A program made the position numbers and the translations under genes. A DNA stretch of 60,934 nucleotides. It comes from Bacillus sp. J33 (GTDB taxonomy: Bacteria > Bacillota > Bacilli > Bacillales > Cytobacillaceae). The notes beneath the pieces were generated by a model, which had not been told where the DNA came from, did not search any database, and saw only the letters and a program-made list of their open reading frames with translations. Positions within the stretch are counted from its first letter, which is position 1, and each line of letters starts with the position of its first letter. This document shows, piece after piece, positions 32,675 through 40,324 of the stretch. The stretch spans positions 296-61,229 of the forward strand of contig NZ_JAEL01000021.1 in assembly GCF_000518885.1 (NCBI RefSeq), given 5' to 3'.

Positions 32675-33596
32675 CTTCAAAATCTATGTCCATGGATTCC
32701 TGGGCGGACATTTTTTTGTCGTTTTTCTTTTTCTTCTTAGGGTCTGCATCAATGATTTCAGGTTCATCATTGGATGAAGGATCTTCCTGCTTCTGTGAAT
32801 CGAATGGGACAGGCTCGTCATATTCATTCGCCTCATCCGTAATATCCTTAACCTCACGTTCCTGCTCGTCCTCTGTGAAGGCTTTTTGCATATCGATAGA
32901 TAAGATTCCCCATTTACCTAACATGTTCCTCAGAACCGTTTTCATAGCCATAGCATCGTAATCAGAACGCCAGACATTATTGAGAGACTTCTTATCCTTT
33001 GCCTTGTTGTGCTTAATCCTATGAGCTTCCACTTCATCTCTGGTCCAGTACACGGTCTTTTCAAAGCCGTTAACTAGTTTGAAATAACCGCAGTAACCGA
33101 TAACCTTATCACTCTTCTTAGCATCCAAATCAAGGTCAATTTCCTCCGTCAGGCGATTCCATTTAAGGAGCTCCCCTTCATAAACCGGAATAACGTTAAT
33201 GGCCTTGTATTGGCCACTTCTCAAAGCCAACTGAATGTAGCCTTTATAACCCAGCTGGAATTGTGCCGCCTTATGGCCTCTTTTTGAGTCATAAAAAGCG
33301 ACAATCCAGGCATAACCTAAGTTTTTATCAACTGGTAGATCAAGGGATGCAGCAACCATTGCACTTGAGACAATGGACATCGGCTCTGCTTCTCTCAGAC
33401 CAACATCACCGTTATATAAGTTAAGAACCGATGCCATAAATTGTGGCGCCTTCTTTGCTAAAACCTGTTCAAATTTCTTTTGCATGGTAGGTGTATTGAG
33501 TAAGCCCTTAAGGCCAAGAGACTGAGCAGAAACTTGCTTTGCTGACGTCTCTTGTTTATTGGCTAATTGATTTTTTAAAGCTGAATTTGTAGCCAT
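32667..33596 (-). CDS. recT: RecT single-strand annealing protein (YqaK-like)
   Basis: 309 aa. FEQVLAKKAPQFMASVLNLY (about 40-59), AAQFQLGYKGYIQLALRSGQ (about 113-132) and VWRSDYDAMAMKTVLRNML are hallmark RecT blocks; a charged disordered tail follows. Pairs with the YqaJ exonuclease for recombination of phage ends. Confidence 0.9.
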   Translation of the reverse strand: MATNSALKNQLANKQETSAKQVSAQSLGLKGLLNTPTMQKKFEQVLAKKAPQFMASVLNLYNGDVGLREAEPMSIVSSAMVAASLDLPVDKNLGYAWIVAFYDSKRGHKAAQFQLGYKGYIQLALRSGQYKAINVIPVYEGELLKWNRLTEEIDLDLDAKKSDKVIGYCGYFKLVNGFEKTVYWTRDEVEAHRIKHNKAKDKKSLNNVWRSDYDAMAMKTVLRNMLGKWGILSIDMQKAFTEDEQEREVKDITDEANEYDEPVPFDSQKQEDPSSNDEPEIIDADPKKKKKNDKKMSAQESMDIDFEDA

Positions 33597-33598
33597 AT

Positions 33599-33781
33599 TT
33601 AATCCTCCATCTTCGCTTCAAGTTCTTCTATTTTTTCCTCTAACTCCTGAACCCGGTCATCAATCTCATCAGCAACTTCTTCTAAAGCAACAAACATATT
33701 TGGGCTCAAATCGTCTTCGTTATCGTCCAAAAACGCTTCTATGAGGCCGGCGATTTCTGATTTTCTCATTTTAGCTGGCAT
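33599..33781 (-). CDS. 60-aa acidic coiled-coil protein
   Basis: Starts with TAATG overlap on the YqaJ gene and lies between the two recombinase genes. KMRKSEIAGLIEAFLDDNED then a Glu-rich coil (VQELEEKIEELEAKMED). Possibly an accessory of the exonuclease-annealase pair. Confidence 0.75.
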   Translation of the reverse strand: MPAKMRKSEIAGLIEAFLDDNEDDLSPNMFVALEEVADEIDDRVQELEEKIEELEAKMED

Positions 33782-34725
33782 TATTTAATCTCCTTTACAG
33801 CAAATTTTCGGAACGAGGATTCTTTCAGCACCTCTTTGTAGATGTCTGGGAACTTCTCTTTAAGAGCCTTAGAATCTACACTATTTCGGCTCTGATTCTT
33901 CCAGGTGACAACAAACTGATCAGTGATTCCGGTTTCCGCATCCTTCAGCTCTGCTTTTATTTTGTTTTCAATTTCCGTCTTGGCTGTTTTAATCAGCTTT
34001 TCATCCGATTTCACTTTTTCGTATTGAACTAACAAGTCTTTGTAATCAGACGGAAAAACAATTTCTTTATTTTTCTCGGCACGATCATACTTTTCTTTCA
34101 AATACTGCTCAGCTGCGCTGGATCCATCCAGCTCCGGCGCATGTCCTTCTAGTACGTGATATTCCCAGAAGTGTTTTTCAGCGTTGAAAATCATATCGAT
34201 AAGTTCCTGGTCCCGTTCGACTTCTTTCCAGATGAACTTGTTACCGCCAATAAGGACTGCAATATAGCCTTTTTCTTTATCAATAACACCAAGATAATGC
34301 TGGACCTGTACAAGGTAGCTGGCCGGAATTTCTTCGCCTTCCCACTCTTTGGCAAGATAAGCACTGGCTGTTTTACATTCCAAAATGGCTGATTCCCCAA
34401 CGATTAAACGGTCCACGTTTGCTTTAATAAAAGGATAATCCCGGTGGCTGTACATGAAGTTTGTCCGTCGGACCTTCTTGCCTGTGCGCTTTTCGAACTC
34501 CTTGGCAACCACATTTTCCATTTCGTTGCCCCAGTAAATTGCCTCATTATCAATTTCCATTGGCTCAACCTGACCTGTTTTTTCAAGCCAAAGCTCAAAT
34601 GCTGTACGGTATTTATTAACCCCAAGAATGATTCCAGCATCACTGCCGCCTATTCCCTTTGCGCGTTCTTGCAGCCATTCAAACCGGCTCATATCCTTTG
34701 TAGGAATTGCATTGTTAATTGCCAT
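33781..34725 (-). CDS. yqaJ: YqaJ-type viral exonuclease (lambda-exo fold)
   Basis: 314 aa from the ATG at 34725 (AAAGGGAGG upstream). RAKGIGGSDAGIILGVNKYR (about 17-36), a WGNEMENVVA helix, and the catalytic ANVDRLIV...AILECKTAS D-ExK core (about 110-130). Digests dsDNA 5'-3' to feed RecT. Starts a unit behind a possible small RNA gene. Confidence 0.9.
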   Translation of the reverse strand: MAINNAIPTKDMSRFEWLQERAKGIGGSDAGIILGVNKYRTAFELWLEKTGQVEPMEIDNEAIYWGNEMENVVAKEFEKRTGKKVRRTNFMYSHRDYPFIKANVDRLIVGESAILECKTASAYLAKEWEGEEIPASYLVQVQHYLGVIDKEKGYIAVLIGGNKFIWKEVERDQELIDMIFNAEKHFWEYHVLEGHAPELDGSSAAEQYLKEKYDRAEKNKEIVFPSDYKDLLVQYEKVKSDEKLIKTAKTEIENKIKAELKDAETGITDQFVVTWKNQSRNSVDSKALKEKFPDIYKEVLKESSFRKFAVKEIK

Positions 34726-34738
34726 TATTAGTCCTCCC

Positions 34739-34835
34739 TTTACCGCCATCAGGCGATATGCTACAATGACGGTACTAAAATTGTTTTTTAAAATTTCTTT
34801 AAACCCCTGACTCCTGCGCCAACAGGAGTCTTTTT
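34739..34835 (+). ncRNA. Candidate small RNA (about 60 nt) with own promoter and terminator
   Basis: TTTACC (34739-34744), 17-nt spacer, TACAAT (34762-34767), then a terminator GACTCCTG-cgccaa-CAGGAGTC-TTTTT (34809-34835). The RNA itself would be ~34774-34835, opposite to all neighbouring genes, in the gap before the YqaJ gene. Expression is not proven. Confidence 0.45.
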
Positions 34836-35041
34836 CATGCATTTTTGAATTCAAATTCCATGACTTCTGTTAAGAACCGCTCCAGGTTGTCCTTCAAGAT
34901 GATTTCACCGTCATATTCCACTATGTCATCACCATCAAGGATTTCGTCTCCAAAATAATCGATGCCCGCATGTTCCGGCTGGGCAGCCATATTCGGAAAG
35001 CCTGTCCGCTGAACTTGTTCGATCAAAGGGTGGTCTCCCAT
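34835..35041 (-). CDS. yqaI: YqaI-like protein
   Basis: 68 aa. DYFGDEILDGDDIVEYDGEI then ILKDNLERFLTEVMEFEFKN match skin-element YqaI, which also precedes yqaJ. Function unknown. AGGAGGAG precedes the ATG, and a long stem-loop lies in the leader. Confidence 0.75.
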   Translation of the reverse strand: MGDHPLIEQVQRTGFPNMAAQPEHAGIDYFGDEILDGDDIVEYDGEIILKDNLERFLTEVMEFEFKNA

Positions 35042-35069
35042 AATGCTCCTCCTCTCTATGTATTTGGTG

Positions 35070-35151
35070 CTTTGTTCACACCGCGATAAGCCGAAACGTA
35101 AGAGGTGGGGGTGGTAGATATCCGCTCCGACTTATCGCGACAGGAACAAAG
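35070..35151. other. Long stem-loop in early-operon leader
   Basis: Arms CTTTGTTC + CGCGATAAG (70-77, 82-90 of this kb) pair with CTTATCGCG + GAACAAAG (131-139, 144-151), separated by 4-nt internal loops ACAC/ACAG and enclosing a 40-nt G-rich loop. No T run follows, so not a simple terminator. Confidence 0.6.
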
Positions 35152-35163
35152 GTTCTTGCCGCA

Positions 35164-35186
35164 CTATTCTAGTGGTGGTAGAATAG
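35164..35186. other. Second hairpin beside the long stem-loop
   Basis: CTATTCTA-gtggtgg-TAGAATAG, 8-bp perfect arms. Confidence 0.5.
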
Positions 35187-35227
35187 AAATATATCCTGGT
35201 GTTGAGTGGCAGTGAGCTGTGGTGAGC

Positions 35228-35332
35228 TTACTGCTTTTCTTTTTGTTCTGCTGTAAAATCCCCAATCAAAATCCCCATAATAAATACGAAGTAAGTTCCG
35301 CAAATCATTGCCAAGACATAACCTAAATCCAC
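35228..35332 (-). CDS. 34-aa membrane peptide
   Basis: MDLGYVLAMICGTYFVFIMG then ILIGDFTAEQKEKQ; one helix with a charged tail. GTG start with AAGGAGGG six bases upstream, overlapping the previous gene's end. Coding is supported by ribosome site and tight packing; function unknown. Confidence 0.65.
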   Translation of the reverse strand: MDLGYVLAMICGTYFVFIMGILIGDFTAEQKEKQ

Positions 35333-35335
35333 TGT

Positions 35336-35437
35336 TTAACCCTCCTTTGGGGTACTGATTCTTACAGCCCAATCTATCTTTACGCCTTGGCTTTTAAGCT
35401 TTTTTATCAATTGGTCCAGCTTTTCTCTTTTACTCAC
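35336..35437 (-). CDS. 33-aa basic peptide
   Basis: MSKREKLDQLIKKLKSQGVK then IDWAVRISTPKEG. GTG start overlaps the upstream regulator stop (GTGA) and has AGGAGG upstream; its end supplies the ribosome site for the next peptide. Unknown function. Confidence 0.65.
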   Translation of the reverse strand: MSKREKLDQLIKKLKSQGVKIDWAVRISTPKEG

Positions 35438-35946
35438 TTCTGCATCCTCCTAGCCTTCAAAGTTAATCGCCATTCTCTGAATAGCTTTTTCATTGAAAAG
35501 CGATATTCCCTGCATATAACTGCGACAAGATTTATCATGCTTGCTGCCGCATCCAAAATCTCAAAAACCGTTTTCTTCATTTCTTCTCTTTCCTGCTCCG
35601 TTCGTGTATGTATGGGTTTCACCCAGGAAACCTTGCTTAGATGATCAAGAGCTTCTTTTGTTTCTGCCTGCACCAGGAACACCATGCTGGCTGGGTGCTG
35701 ATCAATATACTCTCCATTGAAAAACGGAATGGAGACTTCGCCAGCCGCATCATGCCAGGTGGCGAAGTAAAACTCCACATCATCCAATGACTGGGCAATC
35801 GGCCGGCGCATATCCTCTGGTAAATTTCTAGTTCCGGTTTCATATTTTGCTAGACTCTCACGAGAACAAGGTAGTTCAAACGACAGTTGCTGTTGAGTGA
35901 GTTCCTGGCGTTTTCGAGCTTTTGCAAGCTCCGCGCCAATCTTCAT
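35434..35946 (-). CDS. XRE-family HTH regulator
   Basis: 170 aa from the ATG at 35946 (AGGAGG upstream). N-terminal HTH (LAKARKRQELTQQQLSFELP, about 7-26, then SRESLAKYETGTRNLP). The C-terminal ~100 residues are helical (EILDAAASMINLVAVICREY) and may mediate oligomerisation. Second-tier early regulator downstream of the antirepressor. Confidence 0.8.
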   Translation of the reverse strand: MKIGAELAKARKRQELTQQQLSFELPCSRESLAKYETGTRNLPEDMRRPIAQSLDDVEFYFATWHDAAGEVSIPFFNGEYIDQHPASMVFLVQAETKEALDHLSKVSWVKPIHTRTEQEREEMKKTVFEILDAAASMINLVAVICREYRFSMKKLFREWRLTLKARRMQK

Positions 35947-36012
35947 ATAAAGTTCCTCCTTTTGTACCAATTACCAAGTATTCTTGTGACTGAGACAATT
36001 GGTATATTTTAG

Positions 36013-36714
36013 TTAAGATACTTTTCTAGGAATCCAGCTTTCTATGTAGCGAAGAGCCGATTGAAGCTCCTTTCTCTTCACATCTTTGTAGCTTGCTACA
36101 CCAAAACGGTCTTTGATTTCGCGATACAGTTCTCTAAAAAGCCTGGCAGCTTCTTTCTTTTCTTGCGTAAATTCATAGACCCTGTGAGCTACACCTTTTT
36201 GAAGCCGGCGCTGTTCACCGCTGGTAAGAGTGATTTGCTCTTCGACTTTATGGTCAATTTCATGGACGAGCTTTCTAATTTCATGCTGTTCAGCTTTTAA
36301 TGATTGAGTATCCTCAACCAAATCTGCTGTTGTTCTAAGGACAGTGACAAGAGCCTGATCTTTTGAGAGAGGAACAACGTTCTCTTTAATGGAGTAGTAT
36401 TCATCAACCAACATTTCGTAAGCATCCCAAGCCTGATTGGTGTTTAAAGATTTTGCATGGAGCCATGCTCCTTTTTCTGTCCAGAGATAAAGAATTGATG
36501 TGAATTTTAGGCTGTCGTCAAATTGACGTGACCCTTTGAATTCTCTAAGTTCTTCACCTGATAAAGCGAAATAGTGCTTACCTTGTTCATAACGATCTGC
36601 ATTTCGTTGGAAATTACGATTGATAATTTTTGCATCTGTTCCAAAAGCTTCAGCCAGTTGGATTGTTGTTAAAACTCGCTTTCCTCCCTGGCTAATGGGT
36701 TGTAGTGAATTCAT
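36013..36714 (-). CDS. ORF6N/ORF6C antirepressor-type protein
   Basis: 233 aa. N-terminal ORF6N domain (GGKRVLTTIQLAEAFGTDAK then IINRNFQRNADRYEQGKHYF, about 10-50) and C-terminal ORF6C-like domain from about 115 (EDTQSLKAEQHEIRKLVHEI, AHRVYEFTQEKKEAARLFRE). Such phage proteins counteract the CI-type repressor. Overlaps the HTH_17 gene by 1 bp. Confidence 0.85.
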   Translation of the reverse strand: MNSLQPISQGGKRVLTTIQLAEAFGTDAKIINRNFQRNADRYEQGKHYFALSGEELREFKGSRQFDDSLKFTSILYLWTEKGAWLHAKSLNTNQAWDAYEMLVDEYYSIKENVVPLSKDQALVTVLRTTADLVEDTQSLKAEQHEIRKLVHEIDHKVEEQITLTSGEQRRLQKGVAHRVYEFTQEKKEAARLFRELYREIKDRFGVASYKDVKRKELQSALRYIESWIPRKVS

Positions 36715-36941
36715 TACATCGCCTCCAAACTTTTTTGTTCTTGATCCCGCATCCAGGCATTAATTGTTTCTATTGAAAAGAAAATGCGCCGCCTTACTCG
36801 GAAATGAGGGATTTGTTTTTCGCGGACCATGGTGTAAATTGTGTCGATGTGAACACCGATGTAATCAGCGACTTCTTGGGCAGTTAATGTTTTGCGCTGC
36901 ATTTTAAAGTGCTTTTGCGCAATTAGTCTTTTGAGTTCCAA
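36714..36941 (-). CDS. Excisionase-type HTH_17 DNA-binding protein
   Basis: 75 aa, TTG start with AGGAGG upstream. LTAQEVADYIGVHIDTIYTM and VREKQIPHFRVRRRIFFSIE are the classical MerR-like HTH_17 pattern of Xis/AlpA proteins. Could be the recombination directionality factor or an early regulator; its place in the early operon leaves both open. Confidence 0.8.
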   Translation of the reverse strand: MELKRLIAQKHFKMQRKTLTAQEVADYIGVHIDTIYTMVREKQIPHFRVRRRIFFSIETINAWMRDQEQKSLEAM

Positions 36942-36952
36942 TTCAGCACCTC

Positions 36953-37049
36953 CTAGTGTTGAGTGTTATCCAAAATTTCTACAGCTCCCAAAAGATGAGC
37001 GATGACTTCTTCATCTGAATATCCATCGTACTTTTTGTGTAAGGTTCAT
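36953..37049 (-). pseudogene. Tiny early gene with frameshift
   Basis: An ATG at 37049 with AGGAGG upstream opens MNLTQK, then the frame must shift by one at AAAAAG to read YDGYSDEEVIAHLLGAVEIL DNTQH before TAG at 36953. The second part is clearly coding-like. Either a natural frameshift or an A-run sequence error. Confidence 0.5.
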
Positions 37050-37061
37050 GGTGTAGCCTCC

Positions 37062-37292
37062 TCAGATCATTTCGATACAATCGGTATCAATTGATACCTG
37101 AAAAAGCTCAGGAAACAATTTTCTGTCTGAGACACCATATAATTGTTCGAACTTTTGCATGGTTTCTCTTCCAGGATTACGTACACCCTTTTCAATTTTC
37201 CTAACATAAACTTCTGAAATATCTAATATTCCAGCGACTTGCTTTTGTGTTAAGTTCCTTTTAAGCCTTTCATTAACAAGTCTTTGTCTCAA
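37062..37292 (-). CDS. Cro-like XRE regulator
   Basis: 76 aa from the TTG at 37292 (AGAGAGG upstream); longer frames run into the operators. HTH LKRNLTQKQVAGILDISEVY then VRKIEKGVRNPGRETMQKFE. First gene of the lytic-side operon, expressed from the promoter overlapped by the second operator. Confidence 0.8.
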   Translation of the reverse strand: MRQRLVNERLKRNLTQKQVAGILDISEVYVRKIEKGVRNPGRETMQKFEQLYGVSDRKLFPELFQVSIDTDCIEMI

Positions 37293-37308
37293 TTGTTTCA
37301 CCTCTCTA

Positions 37309-37418
37309 CGATACGTTTTGTATCGTTTTCTGATGTTATTATATATGATACGTTTTGTATCGTCAACTGATTTTTGATACATTTTTTATCATGACTTTAT
37401 TTCGATACATCTTGTATC
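37309..37418. promoter_or_regulatory. Repressor operator array (four sites)
   Basis: Palindromes of form GATAC-N5/6-GTATC: 37309-37325, 37347-37362, 37376-37390 (one weak half) and 37403-37418, at about 27-38-bp spacing, covering both divergent promoters. Confidence 0.85.
37338..37366 (-). promoter_or_regulatory. Early lytic promoter
   Basis: Minus strand TTGACG (37361-37366), 17-nt spacer, perfect TATAAT (37338-37343); the second operator fills the spacer. Confidence 0.85.
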
Positions 37419-37424
37419 TATAAT
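37419..37424 (+). promoter_or_regulatory. -10 element of the repressor promoter
   Basis: Perfect TATAAT adjoining the fourth operator; only a weak -35 (TTTATT, 37396-37401), so activation or modest autoregulated expression is expected. Confidence 0.6.
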
Positions 37425-37457
37425 GTTGGTATATATGGTAAGGAAAGGGATTTTTTT

Positions 37458-37871
37458 ATGATAGGAGATAGATTAAAAAAATTAAGAGGAAAAATGTCTC
37501 AAGAAGATGCCGCTAAAAAAATCGGTATTTCTAGAGCGAGATTGTCTCATTATGAAACCGGAAGAAGCGAACCAGATTCAGAGATCCTTGGAAGGCTTGC
37601 AAAATTTTATAACGTTACTACTGATTACTTAATAACAGGAAAAACATCTATTGATAATGCTGAACTATCTGATAAAGACGAAAAAGATATCGCAAAACGA
37701 ATGGAGGAATTTAGAAAAGATTTAACCAAGCAAGATGGTTTAAGCTTCAATGGCGAGCCGATGAGTAAAGAGGCTATTGAATCTTTAGCAGAAGCCATGG
37801 AATATGCTTTTCGCCAAACACAAAGGATTAACAAAAAGTACATCCCGAAAAAATATAGAGATAAAGATTAG
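37458..37871 (+). CDS. Phage repressor, XRE family
   Basis: 137 aa. HTH at GKMSQEDAAKKIGISRARLS then HYETGRSEPDSEILGRLAKF (about 10-50), like Xre/ImmR-type repressors, followed by a helical C-terminal part without an S24 peptidase. Release therefore probably depends on the adjacent ImmA-like protease, not self-cleavage. AAGGAAAGG before ATG. Confidence 0.85.
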   Translation: MIGDRLKKLRGKMSQEDAAKKIGISRARLSHYETGRSEPDSEILGRLAKFYNVTTDYLITGKTSIDNAELSDKDEKDIAKRMEEFRKDLTKQDGLSFNGEPMSKEAIESLAEAMEYAFRQTQRINKKYIPKKYRDKD

Positions 37872-37890
37872 GGATGTGGGGGCGATTTTG

Positions 37891-38319
37891 TTGGATTGGA
37901 TCAAGAAAATAGTACAAGACCTGAAAAACAAATATAACACAAACGATCCATTTGAACTGGCGAGGTTTAAAAATGTACATATAATTCCTTGGAATTTGCA
38001 TGAAGAAATTAATGGATTCTACAAATACGATAAAAGAAATAAGTATATTTTTATTAATAGTAATTTAGATGAAATTTCACAAAGATTTGTGTGTGCCCAT
38101 GAATTAGGGCACTCGCAGCTTCATCCTAGAGTTAATACACCCTTTTTAAGGGAAAACACTCTTTACTCTACAAACCGTATAGAAGTTGAAGCTAATACTT
38201 TTGCTGTCGAGCTTATTATTCCTGATTCTGTAATTAATGAGAACTACCAAACTACTATCTATGAAACAGCTGCAATGTATGGTGTGCCAAAGGAAGTTGC
38301 ACACCTAAAAAAATTTTAA
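37891..38319 (+). CDS. immA: ImmA/IrrE-type metallopeptidase
   Basis: 142 aa from the TTG at 37891 (GGGGG eight bases upstream). Zinc motif HELGHSQLH (about 71-79) with a downstream EVEANTFAVELIIP glutamate (about 95-108). In ICEBs1 and related phages ImmA cleaves the neighbouring ImmR-type repressor on DNA damage. Immediately follows the repressor gene. Confidence 0.85.
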   Translation: MDWIKKIVQDLKNKYNTNDPFELARFKNVHIIPWNLHEEINGFYKYDKRNKYIFINSNLDEISQRFVCAHELGHSQLHPRVNTPFLRENTLYSTNRIEVEANTFAVELIIPDSVINENYQTTIYETAAMYGVPKEVAHLKKF

Positions 38320-38373
38320 TTTTTATTGGTTTTTTTATCCACAATTACATAATTTTATAAAAGGGGTGCAGAT

Positions 38374-39120
38374 ATGAGCTTTTTCAAAAAATTATTAGGC
38401 CAGGAAGATTTATCTCCTGAGGAAAAAGAAAGACGTGAGAAACAAGCTTTAGAAAGAAAAGCACAAAAGGAAAAAGAATATCAAGCCTGGAAAGACCAAA
38501 GAGAGAGAGAAAAGGCTATAAAAAAAGCTGAAAAAGAAAAGCAGAAGGAATTAGAACTAGAGAAGGTTAAGAAATTCTTTGGTCCTAATCCAGGTTTTAC
38601 AGCAAAAACAAACTTCGCTATTTACAAAAAAACATTTGAATACTTGGAAAATAATATTCTTACTCCAGATGAAAAAGTATTAGCTACTATACCTGCAGAA
38701 TATGACAAAAACAAAAAAACGGAAATTAAAGGGGTATTGGTTGCTACTGATCAAAAGCTTATTTTTGGAACAATCACCATTAATAGAGAGCATTTTGAAT
38801 CATTTGATTATAAAAAAATGGTTGGGATTTCTTTAGCTAACGATGGGCTTTTATCAAAAGAATTACATATTAACTTTTCTCGTGGAAAAAAAGTTTTCGA
38901 TGATATTGTAAATGATGACAATTTTAAACATTTCTTAGAACAAGTAAGGAAACAAATTGCATCCTCAAAAAATCAAGGGAAAACACCATCATCCAAAGTA
39001 TCTTCACCAAAGACTGAGGATAAATATAAACAACTTGAACAATTAGGTAGCCTTAAAGAAAAAGGAATCATTACAGAAGAAGAATTCCAAGCTGAAAAAC
39101 AAAAGTTATTAAATTCGTGA
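38374..39120 (+). CDS. PH-like plus SHOCT domain protein
   Basis: 248 aa. A long charged N-terminal coiled coil (about 12-68), a central domain resembling bacterial PH (LTPDEKVLATIPAEYDKNKK, TDQKLIFGTITINREHFESF, about 95-190) and a C-terminal SHOCT motif (QLEQLGSLKEKGIITEEEFQ). SHOCT is usually an oligomerisation tag. First of three cargo genes expressed toward the integrase; expression in the lysogen is likely. Confidence 0.75.
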   Translation: MSFFKKLLGQEDLSPEEKERREKQALERKAQKEKEYQAWKDQREREKAIKKAEKEKQKELELEKVKKFFGPNPGFTAKTNFAIYKKTFEYLENNILTPDEKVLATIPAEYDKNKKTEIKGVLVATDQKLIFGTITINREHFESFDYKKMVGISLANDGLLSKELHINFSRGKKVFDDIVNDDNFKHFLEQVRKQIASSKNQGKTPSSKVSSPKTEDKYKQLEQLGSLKEKGIITEEEFQAEKQKLLNS

Positions 39121-39130
39121 GGTGTTATAA

Positions 39131-40252
39131 TTGGGCATTTTAAGATGGATCCTTAGTATAGTTGCCATTTTGTTTACATTATCGATGACTATAATTACTC
39201 CTGTTGCCTGGATTGGTGTACTAATTGTTTTATTCGGATTGTATCAAATCGCACAAAAAAGAAAAGGAAAAATTACTTTTTCTAAACCAGGTTGGTTTGT
39301 TGCTATTGGACTAATTTTTAGTTTAGTAATATCTATGATCCTAGTTGAACCATCTGAAGAAAATACAAAAGAAGTTGCAAAACAAGAAGACAAGTTAGCA
39401 AGCGAGCAAGCTAGAAAAGAAAAAGAAGAAGAAGCTAAGAAAAAAGCTGAGGAAGAGGCCAAGAAGAAAGCAGATGCTGAAGCTAAACAAGAAGCTGAGG
39501 CAAAAGCTAATGCTGAAGAAGAAGCTAAAAAGAAACAAGAAGAACTTGCTGCAAGTCTAGGATTAGAATCTGTTACTGTTGCTAGAGTAGTTGACGGGGA
39601 TACAATTGAGCTCTCTGATGGTAGAAAAGTTCGTCTAATTGGAGTAAATACTCCTGAATCAACAACTAGGACCGAAGAATATGGGGAGGAAGCAAGCAAT
39701 TACACTTCTTCTAAACTAGAAGGTAAACAAGTATGGTTACAAAAAGACGTTTCTGATACAGACAGATATGACCGTTATTTAAGAATTATTTGGTTAGCAA
39801 TACCCACAGACGATATGAACGAATCAGAAATTCGTTCGAAAATGTTTAATGCAGATTTGGTCTTAAATGGATATGCAGAACCTTCTACTTATCCACCGGA
39901 TGTTAAGTACAGTGATTATTTTGTTAAGTTTGCAAAAGAAGCACGTGAAAATAGTACTGGATTATGGGCATTTGGAGACAGCGGAACAACAAAAGGTGAT
40001 TTGGATACTGTGGAAACTGCTTCTGACAACTCAAGTTCTTCTAGTTCTTCTAGTTCTTCAAGTTCAGCTAATACAAATAGCAATTCTAATAATAATGATG
40101 CTAGTACGACCACATCATCTTCTGGAGGAAGTGAGTATTTCCAAAATTGCACAGAATTAAGAAAAGTCTATCCGAATGGGGTGCCAAGCGATCATCCAGC
40201 ATATGCATCTAAACATGATCGTGACAAAGATAACTGGGCATGCGAAAGATAA
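39131..40252 (+). CDS. Membrane-anchored thermonuclease with Excalibur domain
   Basis: 373 aa, TTG start. Two N-terminal membrane helices (about 5-36 and 53-70), a charged Ala/Lys/Glu coiled coil (about 75-140), an SNase domain (VARVVDGDTIELSDGRKVRL then IGVNTPE; catalytic-type R/E and DRYLR, about 152-280), a Ser/Asn-rich linker (about 290-328) and a C-terminal Excalibur domain with DRDKDNWACE. Likely a surface-tethered, Ca2+-dependent nuclease able to cut incoming or extracellular DNA. Confidence 0.8.
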   Translation: MGILRWILSIVAILFTLSMTIITPVAWIGVLIVLFGLYQIAQKRKGKITFSKPGWFVAIGLIFSLVISMILVEPSEENTKEVAKQEDKLASEQARKEKEEEAKKKAEEEAKKKADAEAKQEAEAKANAEEEAKKKQEELAASLGLESVTVARVVDGDTIELSDGRKVRLIGVNTPESTTRTEEYGEEASNYTSSKLEGKQVWLQKDVSDTDRYDRYLRIIWLAIPTDDMNESEIRSKMFNADLVLNGYAEPSTYPPDVKYSDYFVKFAKEARENSTGLWAFGDSGTTKGDLDTVETASDNSSSSSSSSSSSSANTNSNSNNNDASTTTSSSGGSEYFQNCTELRKVYPNGVPSDHPAYASKHDRDKDNWACER

Positions 40253-40324
40253 TTTAACCAAAAAATTGCCATTATTAAATAGGATTTTTCTATTCTACAA
40301 AAAAACACAATTGGAGTGTAATAT

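Noticed and set aside
35169..35372. 67-codon minus frame upstream of yqaI
   Set aside because: It overlaps two better-supported short genes (35228-35332 and 35336-35437) that have ribosome sites and tight packing.
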